Positions 24,483-33,788 of a stretch of 64,000 nucleotides of DNA are shown piece by piece (positions within the stretch are counted from its first letter, which is position 1; every line of letters begins with the position of its first letter). A program made the translations under genes and the position numbers. The stretch comes from Streptomyces griseoaurantiacus. GTDB lineage: Bacteria > Actinomycetota > Actinomycetes > Streptomycetales > Streptomycetaceae. A model generated the notes under the pieces. That model had not been told where the DNA came from and made no database searches. It worked only from the letters and a program-made list of their open reading frames with translations. Location: NCBI GenBank assembly GCA_014656015.1, contig BNBP01000002.1:62001-126000 (forward strand). The letters run 5' to 3'.

Positions 24483-25511
24483 ATGGTGTTCAAACGGCTG
24501 CTCGGAGCGATGGGCGTGGGCGGTCCCTCGGTGGACACGGTCCTGGACGGCGGCGACGGCGGCGTCGTACTGCCCGGGGGCACGCTGTCCGGGCAGGTCC
24601 ACCTGGAGGGCGGCGGCTCGTCCGTCGAGATCGAGCACATCGCCCTGGAGCTGATCGCCCGTGTGGAGGCCGAACACGCCGAGGGCGAGAGCGAGGGCAC
24701 GGTCGTGTTCGAGCGCTTCGTGGTCGGCGGCGGCTTCCGGCTCGGCGAGGGCGAACGGCGCAGCGTGCCCTTCCGCGTGACGCTGCCGTGGGAGACGCCG
24801 GTGACCGAGCTGTACGGGCAGCCGCTGGGCATCGTGCTGGGGGTACGGACGGAACTGGCGGTGGCCTCCGCCCGGGACAAGGGCGACCTGGACCCGCTCG
24901 TCGTGGCACCGCTTCCGGTGCAGGAGGCGATCCTGGAGGCCTTCGGGCAGCTCGGCTTCGGATTCCGGTCGGCGGACCTGGAGTACGGCCACATCGGGGG
25001 CACCGGTCAGCGGCTGCCGTTCTACCAGGAGATCGAGCTGACCCCGCCGCCTGCGTACGCCCACGCGGTGAACGAGATCGAGCTGACGTTCCTGGCCTCC
25101 CCCGCCGGGGTGGAGGTGGTCCTGGAGGCCGACAAGCGCGGTGGCTTCCTCTCCCCTGGGCACGATGCGCTGACCCGCTTCACGGCCGCCCACCAGGACG
25201 TCGCGGTGCGCGACTGGAACGCGGAGGTGGACGGCTGGGTCCGGCAACTCGTCGAGCACCGTGAGTCGTACGGCTCCCACGCGGCGTACGGCCACGACGC
25301 GCCCTACGGCGACCCGTACGGCCACCATGAGCACCACGGCCACCACGACAAGCACGGCGGTGGCCCGGGGATCGGCACGGCGGTGGCCGCGGGCGCGGTG
25401 GGCGTGGCGGCCGGTGTCGCGGGCGGAATGGTCGCGGCGGAGGTCGTCGACGAGATCGGCGACTTCTTCGAGGGGGACGACGAGGACGAGGGCGGGGGCG
25501 ACGACGACTGA
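24483..25511 (+). CDS. SpoOM-like sporulation-control protein
   Basis: 342 residues. The arrestin-like SpoOM fold runs from the start (MVFKRLLGAMGVGGPSVDTV) through LPGGTLSGQVHLEGG, FVVGGGFRLGEGE and PFRVTLPWETPVTELYG. In Bacillus, SpoOM modulates entry into sporulation; actinobacterial homologues are poorly characterised. The tail is distinctive: a His/Tyr/Gly-rich segment (about 270-295, HHEHHGHHDKHGG), then a glycine-zipper-like hydrophobic stretch and a terminal acidic cluster (FFEGDDEDEGGGDDD), which suggests metal or membrane interaction. AAGGAG lies 10 bases before the ATG. Confidence 0.85.
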   Translation: MVFKRLLGAMGVGGPSVDTVLDGGDGGVVLPGGTLSGQVHLEGGGSSVEIEHIALELIARVEAEHAEGESEGTVVFERFVVGGGFRLGEGERRSVPFRVTLPWETPVTELYGQPLGIVLGVRTELAVASARDKGDLDPLVVAPLPVQEAILEAFGQLGFGFRSADLEYGHIGGTGQRLPFYQEIELTPPPAYAHAVNEIELTFLASPAGVEVVLEADKRGGFLSPGHDALTRFTAAHQDVAVRDWNAEVDGWVRQLVEHRESYGSHAAYGHDAPYGDPYGHHEHHGHHDKHGGGPGIGTAVAAGAVGVAAGVAGGMVAAEVVDEIGDFFEGDDEDEGGGDDD

Positions 25512-25526
25512 GGGGGGCCGCCCGGC

Positions 25527-26216
25527 TCAGTCCCCGGGTTCGTCGGCGGCCCCGGAGTCGTCGACGGCCCCGTCCACCCGGGGGACGGGCCGCATCTCCT
25601 TCGCCGCCTCCGCCACCACACGGTCCGCCCGCTCTCCCGGCACCCCGGCGGCGATGAGGAGGGCGACGGTCGTGCGGGTGCCGTCGTCGGTCAGGGCGCC
25701 TGTGTTGACCTGTTCGAGGAGGGCGACGGTCATCGCCTCCAGTCCGGCGCTGAGCACGTCGGGCGGAAGGTGGGCGTGGAAGACGCCCTCACGCTGTCCG
25801 CGGTCCAGGATGGCGGTGACCTCCTCGCGGGCGGGGGCGAGGACCTCGGCGACGCGTTCGGCGCCCAGGTCGTGCCGGGCCAGGGAGAGCAGCAGGCGGT
25901 AGCGGTCGCCGACGGCCCACATCGACAGGGTGAAGTGGGCCAGGGCTTGCTCGGCCGGTGCTTCGGGGCGGCGGGCGCCGTCCTCCATCGTGGCCCGCAG
26001 CGTCTCGGACGCCTCCTCGGCCAGGGCTTCGAGCAGTGCCGCCCGTCCGGGGAAGTGCCCGAAGAGGGTGCGGCGCACGACGCCGGCGGCGCGGGCCAGT
26101 TCCTCCAGCGTGACGTCCGGGTCGCGGCCCAGTTCCTGACGGGCGGTGGCCAGGATGCGCGCCCGGTTGGAGCGTGCGTTGCGCCGCTGCGGTTCGCGGG
26201 CGGCGGGCTTCGGCAC
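25527..26216 (-). CDS. TetR/AcrR family regulator
   Basis: 229 residues. The N-terminal helix-turn-helix is RARILATARQELGRDPDVTLEELARAAGVVRRTLFGHFPGRAALLEAL in two parts; the ligand-binding half is helical with no recognisable specificity. The GTG start at 26216 has GAGG nine bases upstream. The last 20 residues are acidic. The gene is co-directional with the next TetR gene but separated by 218 bp, which include a 10-bp tandem ACGGCCGGAC (near 26354-26373). The target is unknown. Confidence 0.86.
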   Translation of the reverse strand: MPKPAAREPQRRNARSNRARILATARQELGRDPDVTLEELARAAGVVRRTLFGHFPGRAALLEALAEEASETLRATMEDGARRPEAPAEQALAHFTLSMWAVGDRYRLLLSLARHDLGAERVAEVLAPAREEVTAILDRGQREGVFHAHLPPDVLSAGLEAMTVALLEQVNTGALTDDGTRTTVALLIAAGVPGERADRVVAEAAKEMRPVPRVDGAVDDSGAADEPGD

Positions 26217-26434
26217 GGCGGGACCTCGGGGCGGTGATCGGCGGCGGAGGACGCCCCATTCTGGCACGGGGCCCCGGTCCGGGCGGGGACGCGTCGGGCC
26301 CCGCCCGGGGCGGGGTGCACGGTGATCCCCGGCCGCGCCGCCCCGCGTCGTGAACGGCCGGACACGGCCGGACACGACCGAACGCGGGCGGGACGTGCGT
26401 GTGGCCTCGCGGCGGGTCTCGTACGGGCCTGCCG

Positions 26435-27037
26435 TCAGCCGCCGTCCGTCAGCGCGGTGCGCGCGGCGGCGAGGACGTCCTCGGAGAGCGGGTCGTCCCT
26501 CGTGGCGCGGGCCAGGACCAGCGCGCCGAGCATCGTGCACAACCGGACGAGACCGTCCTCCTCCTCGGTCGCGAGCACGTCGGCGAAGTCGCGCACGCCC
26601 TCGGCGTAGACGCGGTGGGCCTCGCGGCCCTCGTCCGTGCGGGCCATGTCGGTGGCGAGTCCGGCGACCGGGCAGCCCTCCGCCGCGTTGTCGCGGTGCC
26701 GCACGGAGAGGTACGCCTCGATCAGCTCCCGCTGAGCGGCCGGGGCCCGCCGCCCGGCCTCCCTCTCCCCCGGGTCCCGCCCCCCCGGCTCCCGGGCGCC
26801 CCGTCCGTGGTCGAGCCCGTAGGTGCGGGCGAGCTCCCCGAAGGCGTGCGCGGTGGCCTCGTCGACCAGCGCCTCCTTCGAGTCGAACTGCTTGTAGAAG
26901 CCGCCGTGGGTCAGTCCGGCGGCCTTCATCAGGTCGGCGACGCTGACGTGGACGCCCTGCTCGCGGAAGAGCCGGGAGGCGGTCTCCACGACCCGTCGCC
27001 GGTTCTCCCGCGCCTGCGCCTGTGATACACGACCCAT
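26435..27037 (-). CDS. TetR family regulator of the divergent SDR gene
   Basis: 200 residues. The DNA-binding part RVVETASRLFREQGVHVSVADLMKAAGLTHGGFYKQFDSKEALV is typical of TetR proteins related to AcuR/NemR; C-terminal Cys residues (EGCPVAGL, RLCTML) could sense electrophiles (inference). It is transcribed divergently from an SDR gene, with a 22-bp operator-like palindrome between them, so it probably represses both. Confidence 0.88.
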   Translation of the reverse strand: MGRVSQAQARENRRRVVETASRLFREQGVHVSVADLMKAAGLTHGGFYKQFDSKEALVDEATAHAFGELARTYGLDHGRGAREPGGRDPGEREAGRRAPAAQRELIEAYLSVRHRDNAAEGCPVAGLATDMARTDEGREAHRVYAEGVRDFADVLATEEEDGLVRLCTMLGALVLARATRDDPLSEDVLAAARTALTDGG

Positions 27038-27085
27038 CGGCCACCTCCCATTTGGATGTCGCTTGCCATCTATCCTAGACCTGTT

Positions 27086-27107
27086 TTAGATTATGGATGC
27101 AATCTAA
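27086..27107. promoter_or_regulatory. TetR-type operator between regulator and SDR gene
   Basis: TTAGATT (27086-27092) and AATCTAA (27101-27107) form a perfect 7-bp inverted repeat with an 8-bp spacer, in an AT-rich island otherwise absent from this region. It sits 25 bp before the SDR start and overlaps possible -10/-35 elements on both strands. Confidence 0.75.
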
Positions 27108-27131
27108 TAGCCCACAGCACAGGGAGCGGAC

Positions 27132-27818
27132 ATGAACCTCGACAACGCGGTCGCCGTGGTCACCGGAGCCAACCGGGGGCTGGGCAGGCACCTGGCCGCC
27201 CAGCTCGTGGAACGCGGGGCCAAGGTCTACGCGACAGCACGCCGGCCCGAGAGCATGGACCTGCCGGGGGCCGTCCCGCTGCGCCTGGACCTCTCCGACG
27301 AGGAGTCCGTACGGGAGGCGGCACGCCTCGCCTCCGACGCGACCCTCCTGGTGAACAACGCGGGCATCCTCACCGGCGCGGCTCTGGTGGGCGGCGACCT
27401 CGACGCGGTGCACGAGGAGATGCGGATCAACTTCTTCGGCCCGCTCGCCGTGACCCGGGCCTTCGCCCCCGTCATCGAGGGCAACGGGGGCGGCACCGTC
27501 CTCAACGTCCTGTCGGTACTGTCCTGGCTGCACCCCGCCCGGGTCGGCGCCTACTCGGCGGCCAAGGCGGCGGCGTGGGCGCTGACCGACGCCGTCCGCG
27601 AGGAACTCGCGCCCCGCGGCATCGGCGTCTCGGCGCTGCACGTCGGCTACATGGACACCGACATGGCCGGGGCCATCCCCGCCGACCAGAAGATCGACCC
27701 GGCCGAGGTGGCCACCCAGGCCCTCGACGGCATCGAGCGGGGCCTCACCGAGATCCTCGCCGACGACGTCACCCGGCACGTCAAGCGGGGCCTGGCGGGG
27801 ACGCCTGCGGCGGCCTGA
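27132..27818 (+). CDS. SDR family NAD(P)-dependent oxidoreductase
   Basis: 228 residues, classical short-chain dehydrogenase. Cofactor motif TGANRGLG (residues 13-20), NNAG, a catalytic Ser in LSVLSWLHP and YSAAK (the Tyr-x3-Lys pair) are all present. The substrate is unknown. GGGAG precedes the ATG. It is divergent from, and presumably regulated by, the TetR gene through the palindrome at 27086-27107. Confidence 0.92.
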   Translation: MNLDNAVAVVTGANRGLGRHLAAQLVERGAKVYATARRPESMDLPGAVPLRLDLSDEESVREAARLASDATLLVNNAGILTGAALVGGDLDAVHEEMRINFFGPLAVTRAFAPVIEGNGGGTVLNVLSVLSWLHPARVGAYSAAKAAAWALTDAVREELAPRGIGVSALHVGYMDTDMAGAIPADQKIDPAEVATQALDGIERGLTEILADDVTRHVKRGLAGTPAAA

Positions 27819-27857
27819 GCGGGCAGACCCCACAACTCGGCTCAGGAACGGGGGCGT

Positions 27858-28637
27858 TCACACCCCCAGCCCGCTCCCTCCGCCGACGACGATGTTCTGC
27901 CCGGTGACGTAGGCGGCACCGTCGGACACGAGGAAGGCGACCGTCTCGGCGATCTCCCGGGCGGTGCCGAAGCGGCCGAACGGGACCCGGGTGGCGGTCG
28001 TCTCCTTGACCTCCGCGAGGAGCTCGGCGGGCAGTCCGGACTTCGTCCAGATCGGGGTGTCGACGGCCCCCGGGCTCACCGCGTTGACGCGGATCCGCCG
28101 GGGTGCCAGCTCCAGGGCCAGCGACGGGACCATCGCCAGCAGGGCGCCCCTGCTGCCCGCGGTCACGCTGCCGCCCGGGATGCCGCTGGTCACGCCGATG
28201 CCCACGGTGAAGACGACGGACGCCCCGTCGGCGAGCAGCGGCGCCGTCTTCTGCAGGGTGAAGAACTGGCCCTTGGCGTTGACCTCGAACACCTCGTCGA
28301 AGGTCTCCTCGTCGGCCTTCTCCAGGGGCGTCGGGCGGGTGATGCCGGCGTTGAGGAAGAGGGCGGTGAGCGAGCCGAAGCGGTCGCGGACCTCCTCGGC
28401 GACCCGGTCGGCGTCGGCCAGGGACCGCGCGTCCGCCCGCAGCACGACGACGTCCTCGGGAAGCTCACGCCGGGCCGCGTCGAGCGTCTCGGGGTTCTGT
28501 CCCGTGACCATGACCCGGTATCCACGCGCGTGCAGCAGTTCGGCCGTCGCCCGGCCGATGCCGCTGGTCCCCCCGGTGATCAGGGCGGCGGGCGTGGGGG
28601 CGGGGGTGGAGGCCGGGGTGGAGGCGGATGTGGGCAT
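27858..28637 (-). CDS. SDR-fold protein lacking the YxxxK catalytic pair
   Basis: 259 residues. The Rossmann motif TGGTSGIG, NAG (LFLNAGITRP), VNAVSPGAVDTPIW and the C-terminal GQNIVVGGGSGLGV are intact. At the active site the expected YxASK reads TAGSR (SVTAGSRGALLAM), so both the catalytic Tyr and the Lys are replaced. The protein may bind cofactor without normal reductase activity or use another mechanism. The first 17 residues are a Ser/Thr/Pro repeat. CGGAG precedes the ATG. It is convergent with the previous SDR. Confidence 0.87.
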   Translation of the reverse strand: MPTSASTPASTPAPTPAALITGGTSGIGRATAELLHARGYRVMVTGQNPETLDAARRELPEDVVVLRADARSLADADRVAEEVRDRFGSLTALFLNAGITRPTPLEKADEETFDEVFEVNAKGQFFTLQKTAPLLADGASVVFTVGIGVTSGIPGGSVTAGSRGALLAMVPSLALELAPRRIRVNAVSPGAVDTPIWTKSGLPAELLAEVKETTATRVPFGRFGTAREIAETVAFLVSDGAAYVTGQNIVVGGGSGLGV

Positions 28638-29453
28638 GGCTGAACTCCGTTCGGTGCGGGGGCAGTCGGGATCGCGGCACCGGAGAGAACCGGGCCACCG
28701 CCGTCCACCCTGCCCCCGGGCCGCGCCCCGCGGCCAATAGAAGTTGCGCATCGGCCGGTGCGCGCGGCACATCGCCGCAGGTCAAGGGCGTGCGAGGGCA
28801 GTGGCGGTGGAGTGTGCGGCGGTTCCGGCGGGGCGGAGCGCCCAGTGCGAGGGGGCGCACACCCGCGTGGGGGGCGGCGGACGGCCGGGCAGGCGCCGCC
28901 CGCGCGCGGACCCGCGCGCGACACCGGCGGCCGGAAGAGGCCTCCCGCCCGGCTCCGCGGTGAATGCCCACGGTGACGCACGTTCAGCCGGAACCGGAGG
29001 GCGGCTGAATGCTGGCTCAAAGCCGCACACGAATTGCACACATCCCCTCTACATACCGGCCTCGATGGTCTAGATTGACCGTGCTTCAGCCGCTCGGGCG
29101 ACAAGCGGGGGGAATGATCTTCGGGAAGAGATCAGGGGGATGATCAATTACCGGAGTTTCTCGTGTCGCACGGGTGTTCCACCTGCGTTCGGCCCGAGAT
29201 GCGACGAGTGGTCGCGCACTTCGAGAAAGTGTCAGGGAAGACGAGTTCGCTGCCGCGAGGGTGGGTAGTCAAAGCAGCGCCGAAACACCGGGGATGTCGT
29301 GCTTGGGAGGCGGGGGCCTTCCAGGGGGAGGAACGGCGCGGGGCGGGGGGCGGTGCCCCCCGTGAAGGGGAGGGACTGCGAGGGGCGGGGGCCCCTCGTG
29401 GTGAGCACAGTGGTGGGCGTGTCCGCCCACCGCTGTTGACCTGGGGGGTTTCT
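28638..29453. other. 816-bp gene-free leader of the glycan cluster
   Basis: No convincing gene is present, although a frame stays open from 29163. AT-rich DNA lies at 29030-29160, with a TAGATT (29071-29076), a short palindrome GATCTTCGGGAAGAGATC (29117-29134) and two similar GGGGG(A)ATGATC stretches (29107-29118, 29135-29145). Three GC-rich hairpins follow at 29345-29431. This is the likely regulatory region of the cluster, but I cannot fix a promoter. Confidence 0.55.
29345..29431 (+). promoter_or_regulatory. three consecutive hairpins in the leader of the priming transferase gene
   Basis: Perfect stems are GGGGGGC-GGT-GCCCCCC (29345-29361), CGAGGGGC-GGGG-GCCCCTCG (29379-29398) and GGTGGGCG-TGTC-CGCCCACC (29412-29431). 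The last ends 22 bases before the GTG at 29454. Such an array could terminate or attenuate transcription or respond to an antiterminator; no factor is identified. Confidence 0.55.
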
Positions 29454-30959
29454 GTGCGACAGGGGGAATTGGTCAGCCCTTTTCCGTCCACGTCCGGGCG
29501 TCTGCCGGACGGGTCGGACGGGGCCGGCAGGACGATCAGACCGTCCGAGAGTGACTGGGAACAGCGGTACCGCCGCACGGTGATCACCACCGATACTCTG
29601 GCGACCGCCCTGGTCGTCGGGGTGATCGGGGAGTTCTTCGGAGTCCGGGACGCGGCCAACTGGCACGAGAAGTGGGGGATTCTCGCCTTCGGCACCGAGT
29701 TACTCGTGCTGGGCGCTCTCGCGGTGAGTCGGGCCTGGGCGCCAGCCGTACTCGGCCAGGGGGCCGAGGAATTCCGGCGGCTCGGCCGCTCGCTGTTCAT
29801 GGCGACGGTCGTCCTCGCACTCGGCGGTATCGCTCTCACTTCGCGCAACATCAAACTCTGGATATTCGTCGCGGTCCCCGCGATCGCGCTCGTCGTCATG
29901 ATCGCCCGCTATGTGCTGCGCCTCCGGCTGCACCGGCAGCGCAAGGCGGGCCGGTGTCTGAGACCGGTGCTCGCCGCCGGGGATCCGGCCACCGTGCGCG
30001 ATCTGATCACCCGGACCCGCAAGTTCCCGCATCTCGGCTGGCGGGTGGACGCGGTGTGCACGACGGACGGCCTGGGCCCCGGCACCGAGCACACCGACCA
30101 CGTGGGCGGGGTGCCGGTCGTCGGCCGGCTGACGGACGTCGCGAACCACGTCCGCCGCGACGGCTACCGCGTCGTCGCCATCACGCCCGATCCGCACTGG
30201 TCCCCCGAGCGGCTGCAGCGGCTCGCCTGGAACCTCGAGGGCAGCGAGGCCGAGATGGTCGTCGCCCCGGTGCTGATGGAGGTGGCCGGCCCGCGACTGC
30301 ACGTCGACGCGGTGCTCGGCATCCCGCTGCTGCGGGTCAGCATGCCGGCCTTCACCGGCGGCCGCCGGGTGGTCAAGGAGATCGTCGACCGGCTGGGCGC
30401 GGCCCTCCTGCTGCTGCTGTTCGCGCCGCTGATGGCGCTCGTGGCCCTGCTGGTGAGGGTGGACAGCAGGGGTGGGGCGTTCTACCGGCAGCGCCGGGTC
30501 GGCAAGGACGGCCGCGAGTTCACCATCCTCAAGTTCCGCACGATGGTCGTCGGCGCCCACCGGGCCCGCGCCACGCTGGCGGATCACAACGAGGGCGCGG
30601 GACTGCTGTTCAAGCTGCGCCGGGATCCGCGGGTGACCCGGGTGGGGGCGGTGCTGCGGCGCTACTCGATCGACGAGCTCCCGCAGTTGCTCAACGTACT
30701 CACCGGGTCGATGTCGCTGGTCGGTCCCCGGCCCCCGCTGCCGGAGGAGTCCGCGGCGTACGGGCCGGACATCCGGCGGCGGCTGCTGGTCAAGCCCGGG
30801 CTCACCGGCCTGTGGCAGATCAGCGGGCGCAGCGACCTGCCGTGGGAGGAGGCGGTGCGCCTGGACCTGCGGTACGTGGAGGACTGGTCGCTCGCCCTGG
30901 ACACGGTGATCTTGTGGAAGACGCTGCGCGCGGTGCTCTACGGGCAGGGCGCGTACTGA
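29454..30959 (+). CDS. polyprenyl glycosylphosphotransferase (WcaJ/WbaP type priming enzyme)
   Basis: 501 residues. N-terminal membrane helices and a soluble CoA-binding-like segment are followed by a C-terminal bacterial sugar-transferase domain (from about 306: KEIVDRLGAALLLLLFAPLM, YRQRRVGKDGREFTILKFRTM, RRYSIDELPQLLNVL, SLVGPRPPLP, KPGLTGLWQISGRSDL). It transfers a sugar-1-phosphate to undecaprenyl phosphate and starts repeat-unit assembly. The GTG follows GGGGGG by six bases. Codon 83 is TTA. A strong terminator-like hairpin follows. Confidence 0.93.
   Translation: MRQGELVSPFPSTSGRLPDGSDGAGRTIRPSESDWEQRYRRTVITTDTLATALVVGVIGEFFGVRDAANWHEKWGILAFGTELLVLGALAVSRAWAPAVLGQGAEEFRRLGRSLFMATVVLALGGIALTSRNIKLWIFVAVPAIALVVMIARYVLRLRLHRQRKAGRCLRPVLAAGDPATVRDLITRTRKFPHLGWRVDAVCTTDGLGPGTEHTDHVGGVPVVGRLTDVANHVRRDGYRVVAITPDPHWSPERLQRLAWNLEGSEAEMVVAPVLMEVAGPRLHVDAVLGIPLLRVSMPAFTGGRRVVKEIVDRLGAALLLLLFAPLMALVALLVRVDSRGGAFYRQRRVGKDGREFTILKFRTMVVGAHRARATLADHNEGAGLLFKLRRDPRVTRVGAVLRRYSIDELPQLLNVLTGSMSLVGPRPPLPEESAAYGPDIRRRLLVKPGLTGLWQISGRSDLPWEEAVRLDLRYVEDWSLALDTVILWKTLRAVLYGQGAY
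29700..29702 (+). other. TTA leucine codon (bldA target) in the priming transferase gene
   Basis: Codon 83 of the WcaJ-type gene is TTA, in the stretch encoding FGTELLVLG. It implies dependence of the cluster's first step on bldA tRNA (inference from established bldA biology). Confidence 0.88.
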
Positions 30960-30968
30960 GGCGGGGAC

Positions 30969-31005
30969 GCCGTACCGGCGCGCGGCCGACGGGCGCCGGT
31001 ACGGC
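30969..31005 (+). terminator. terminator-like hairpin between priming transferase and AlgD-type genes
   Basis: A 13-bp perfect inverted repeat, GCCGTACCGGCGC (30969-30981) with 30993-31005, has an 11-nt loop. It lies nine bases after the stop and is followed by nine consecutive G bases (31008-31016). It would limit read-through into the rest of the cluster. Confidence 0.7.
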
Positions 31006-31018
31006 CCGGGGGGGGGAC

Positions 31019-31054
31019 GAACGGGTCATGGGAGCTGGGAGGGGGGAACGGGTC

Positions 31055-31057
<3 letters not shown>
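31019..31057 (+). repeat. duplicated 12-bp start region GAACGGGTCATG
   Basis: GAACGGGTCATG occurs at 31019-31030 and 31046-31057. Both copies end in an in-frame ATG (31028 and 31055), 27 bp apart, each after a G-rich tract. Alternative starts differing by nine residues are possible. Confidence 0.7.
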
Positions 31058-32483
<1,426 letters not shown>

Positions 32484-32494
<11 letters not shown>

Positions 32495-33788
32495 CACATC
32501 GTTCGACGACCAAGACGGCGGAGCGGTCGACCGGAGCAACGGCCGTTTCCCGTCAGGGAGTTCCGCAGGCCGGAAGGGTCGGCGCGCGCTGATCCTGGTG
32601 GAGAACCTCTCCGTGCCCTTCGACCGCCGGGTCTGGCAGGAGTGCACGACACTGCGCGACGCCGGCTGGGAGGTGCACGTCATCTGCCCCCGGGGCACCA
32701 AGCGGGACACCGAGGCGGAGACGGTGATCGAGGGGGTGCGCATCCACCGCTACCCCCTGCGCGCCGCCACCGGCGGGCCGGCCGGGTACCTGCGGGAGTA
32801 CGGCTCGGCGCTGTGGCACACGGCCCGGCTGGCCCGGAAGGTCGGCCCGGTGCATGTGGTGCACGCCTGCAACCCGCCCGACCTGCTGTTCCTGCCCGCG
32901 CTGCGGCTGAAGCGGCGCGGGGCACGGTTCGTCTTCGACCAGCACGACCTGGTGCCCGAGCTGTACCTGTCCCGGTTCGGCCGCGGCAAGGACGTGCTCT
33001 ACCGCGCGGTGTGCGCGCTGGAGCGGATGACCTACCGGGCCGCGGACGTGGTCCTCGCCACCAACGAGAGCTACAAGGAGGTCGCGGTGCGCCGCGGCGG
33101 CCGGCGGCCCGAGGACGTGTTCGTGGTGCGCAGCGCGCCGGGGACCGACCGGTTCCGGCCGGTGCCGCCCGAGCCGGAACTGAAGCGCGGCAAGCCCCAT
33201 CTGCTGTGCTACCTCGGCGTCATGGGCCCGCAGGACGGCGTCGACTACGCCCTGCGGGCGCTGGCGAAGCTCCGCGAGGAGCAGGGGCGCACCGACTGGC
33301 ACGCGGTGTTCGTCGGTTCCGGCGACGCCTTCGACGCGATGGTGGAGCTGTCCCGCGAACTCGGGCTGGAGGACCAGGTGGAGTTCACCGGGCGCATCCC
33401 GGACGACGACCTGGTGCGCCGGCTGTCCACGGCGGACGTGTGCCTCTCCCCCGACCCGCGCAATCCGCTCAACGACGTGTCGACGATGAACAAGGTCCTG
33501 GAGTACATGGCGATGGGCCGGCCGATCGTCTCCTTCGATCTGAAGGAGGCGCGGGTCTCCGCCGGGGACGCCGCCGTCTACGCGCCCGCCGACGACGAGT
33601 CCGCGTTCGCCAAGCTCGTCGCGATGCTGCTGGACGATCCCGGAAGACGGGCCCGGATGGGCGAGATCGGCCGGGAACGGATCGAGGGGCGGCTGTCCTG
33701 GCGCAACTCGCAGGCCGCGCTGCTCGCCGCCTACGCCGCGGCCTGCGGCGACGGCCCCCCGCGCACGGGGCGGAGGCGGCGGCGTTGA
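32484..33788 (+). CDS. glycosyltransferase family 4 protein
   Basis: About 434 residues, GT-B fold. Homology begins with RRALILVENLSVPFDRRVWQEC; the C-terminal donor site has LEYMAMGRPIVSFDLKE, an EX7E-type motif, and HACNPPDLL marks the acceptor domain. No good ATG or GTG lies near that point in this frame. TTG 32484, overlapping the algD-type stop, is the nearest start; ATG 32346 would overlap by 149 bp and add unrelated sequence. The start is therefore uncertain. It probably adds the next sugar to the primed lipid. Confidence 0.88.

Noticed and set aside
29163..29453. N-terminal extension of the priming glycosyltransferase from GTG 29163
   Set aside because: The added residues are Gly/Arg-rich, unlike the family, and the DNA contains three perfect hairpins. 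GTG 29454 has a good ribosome site.
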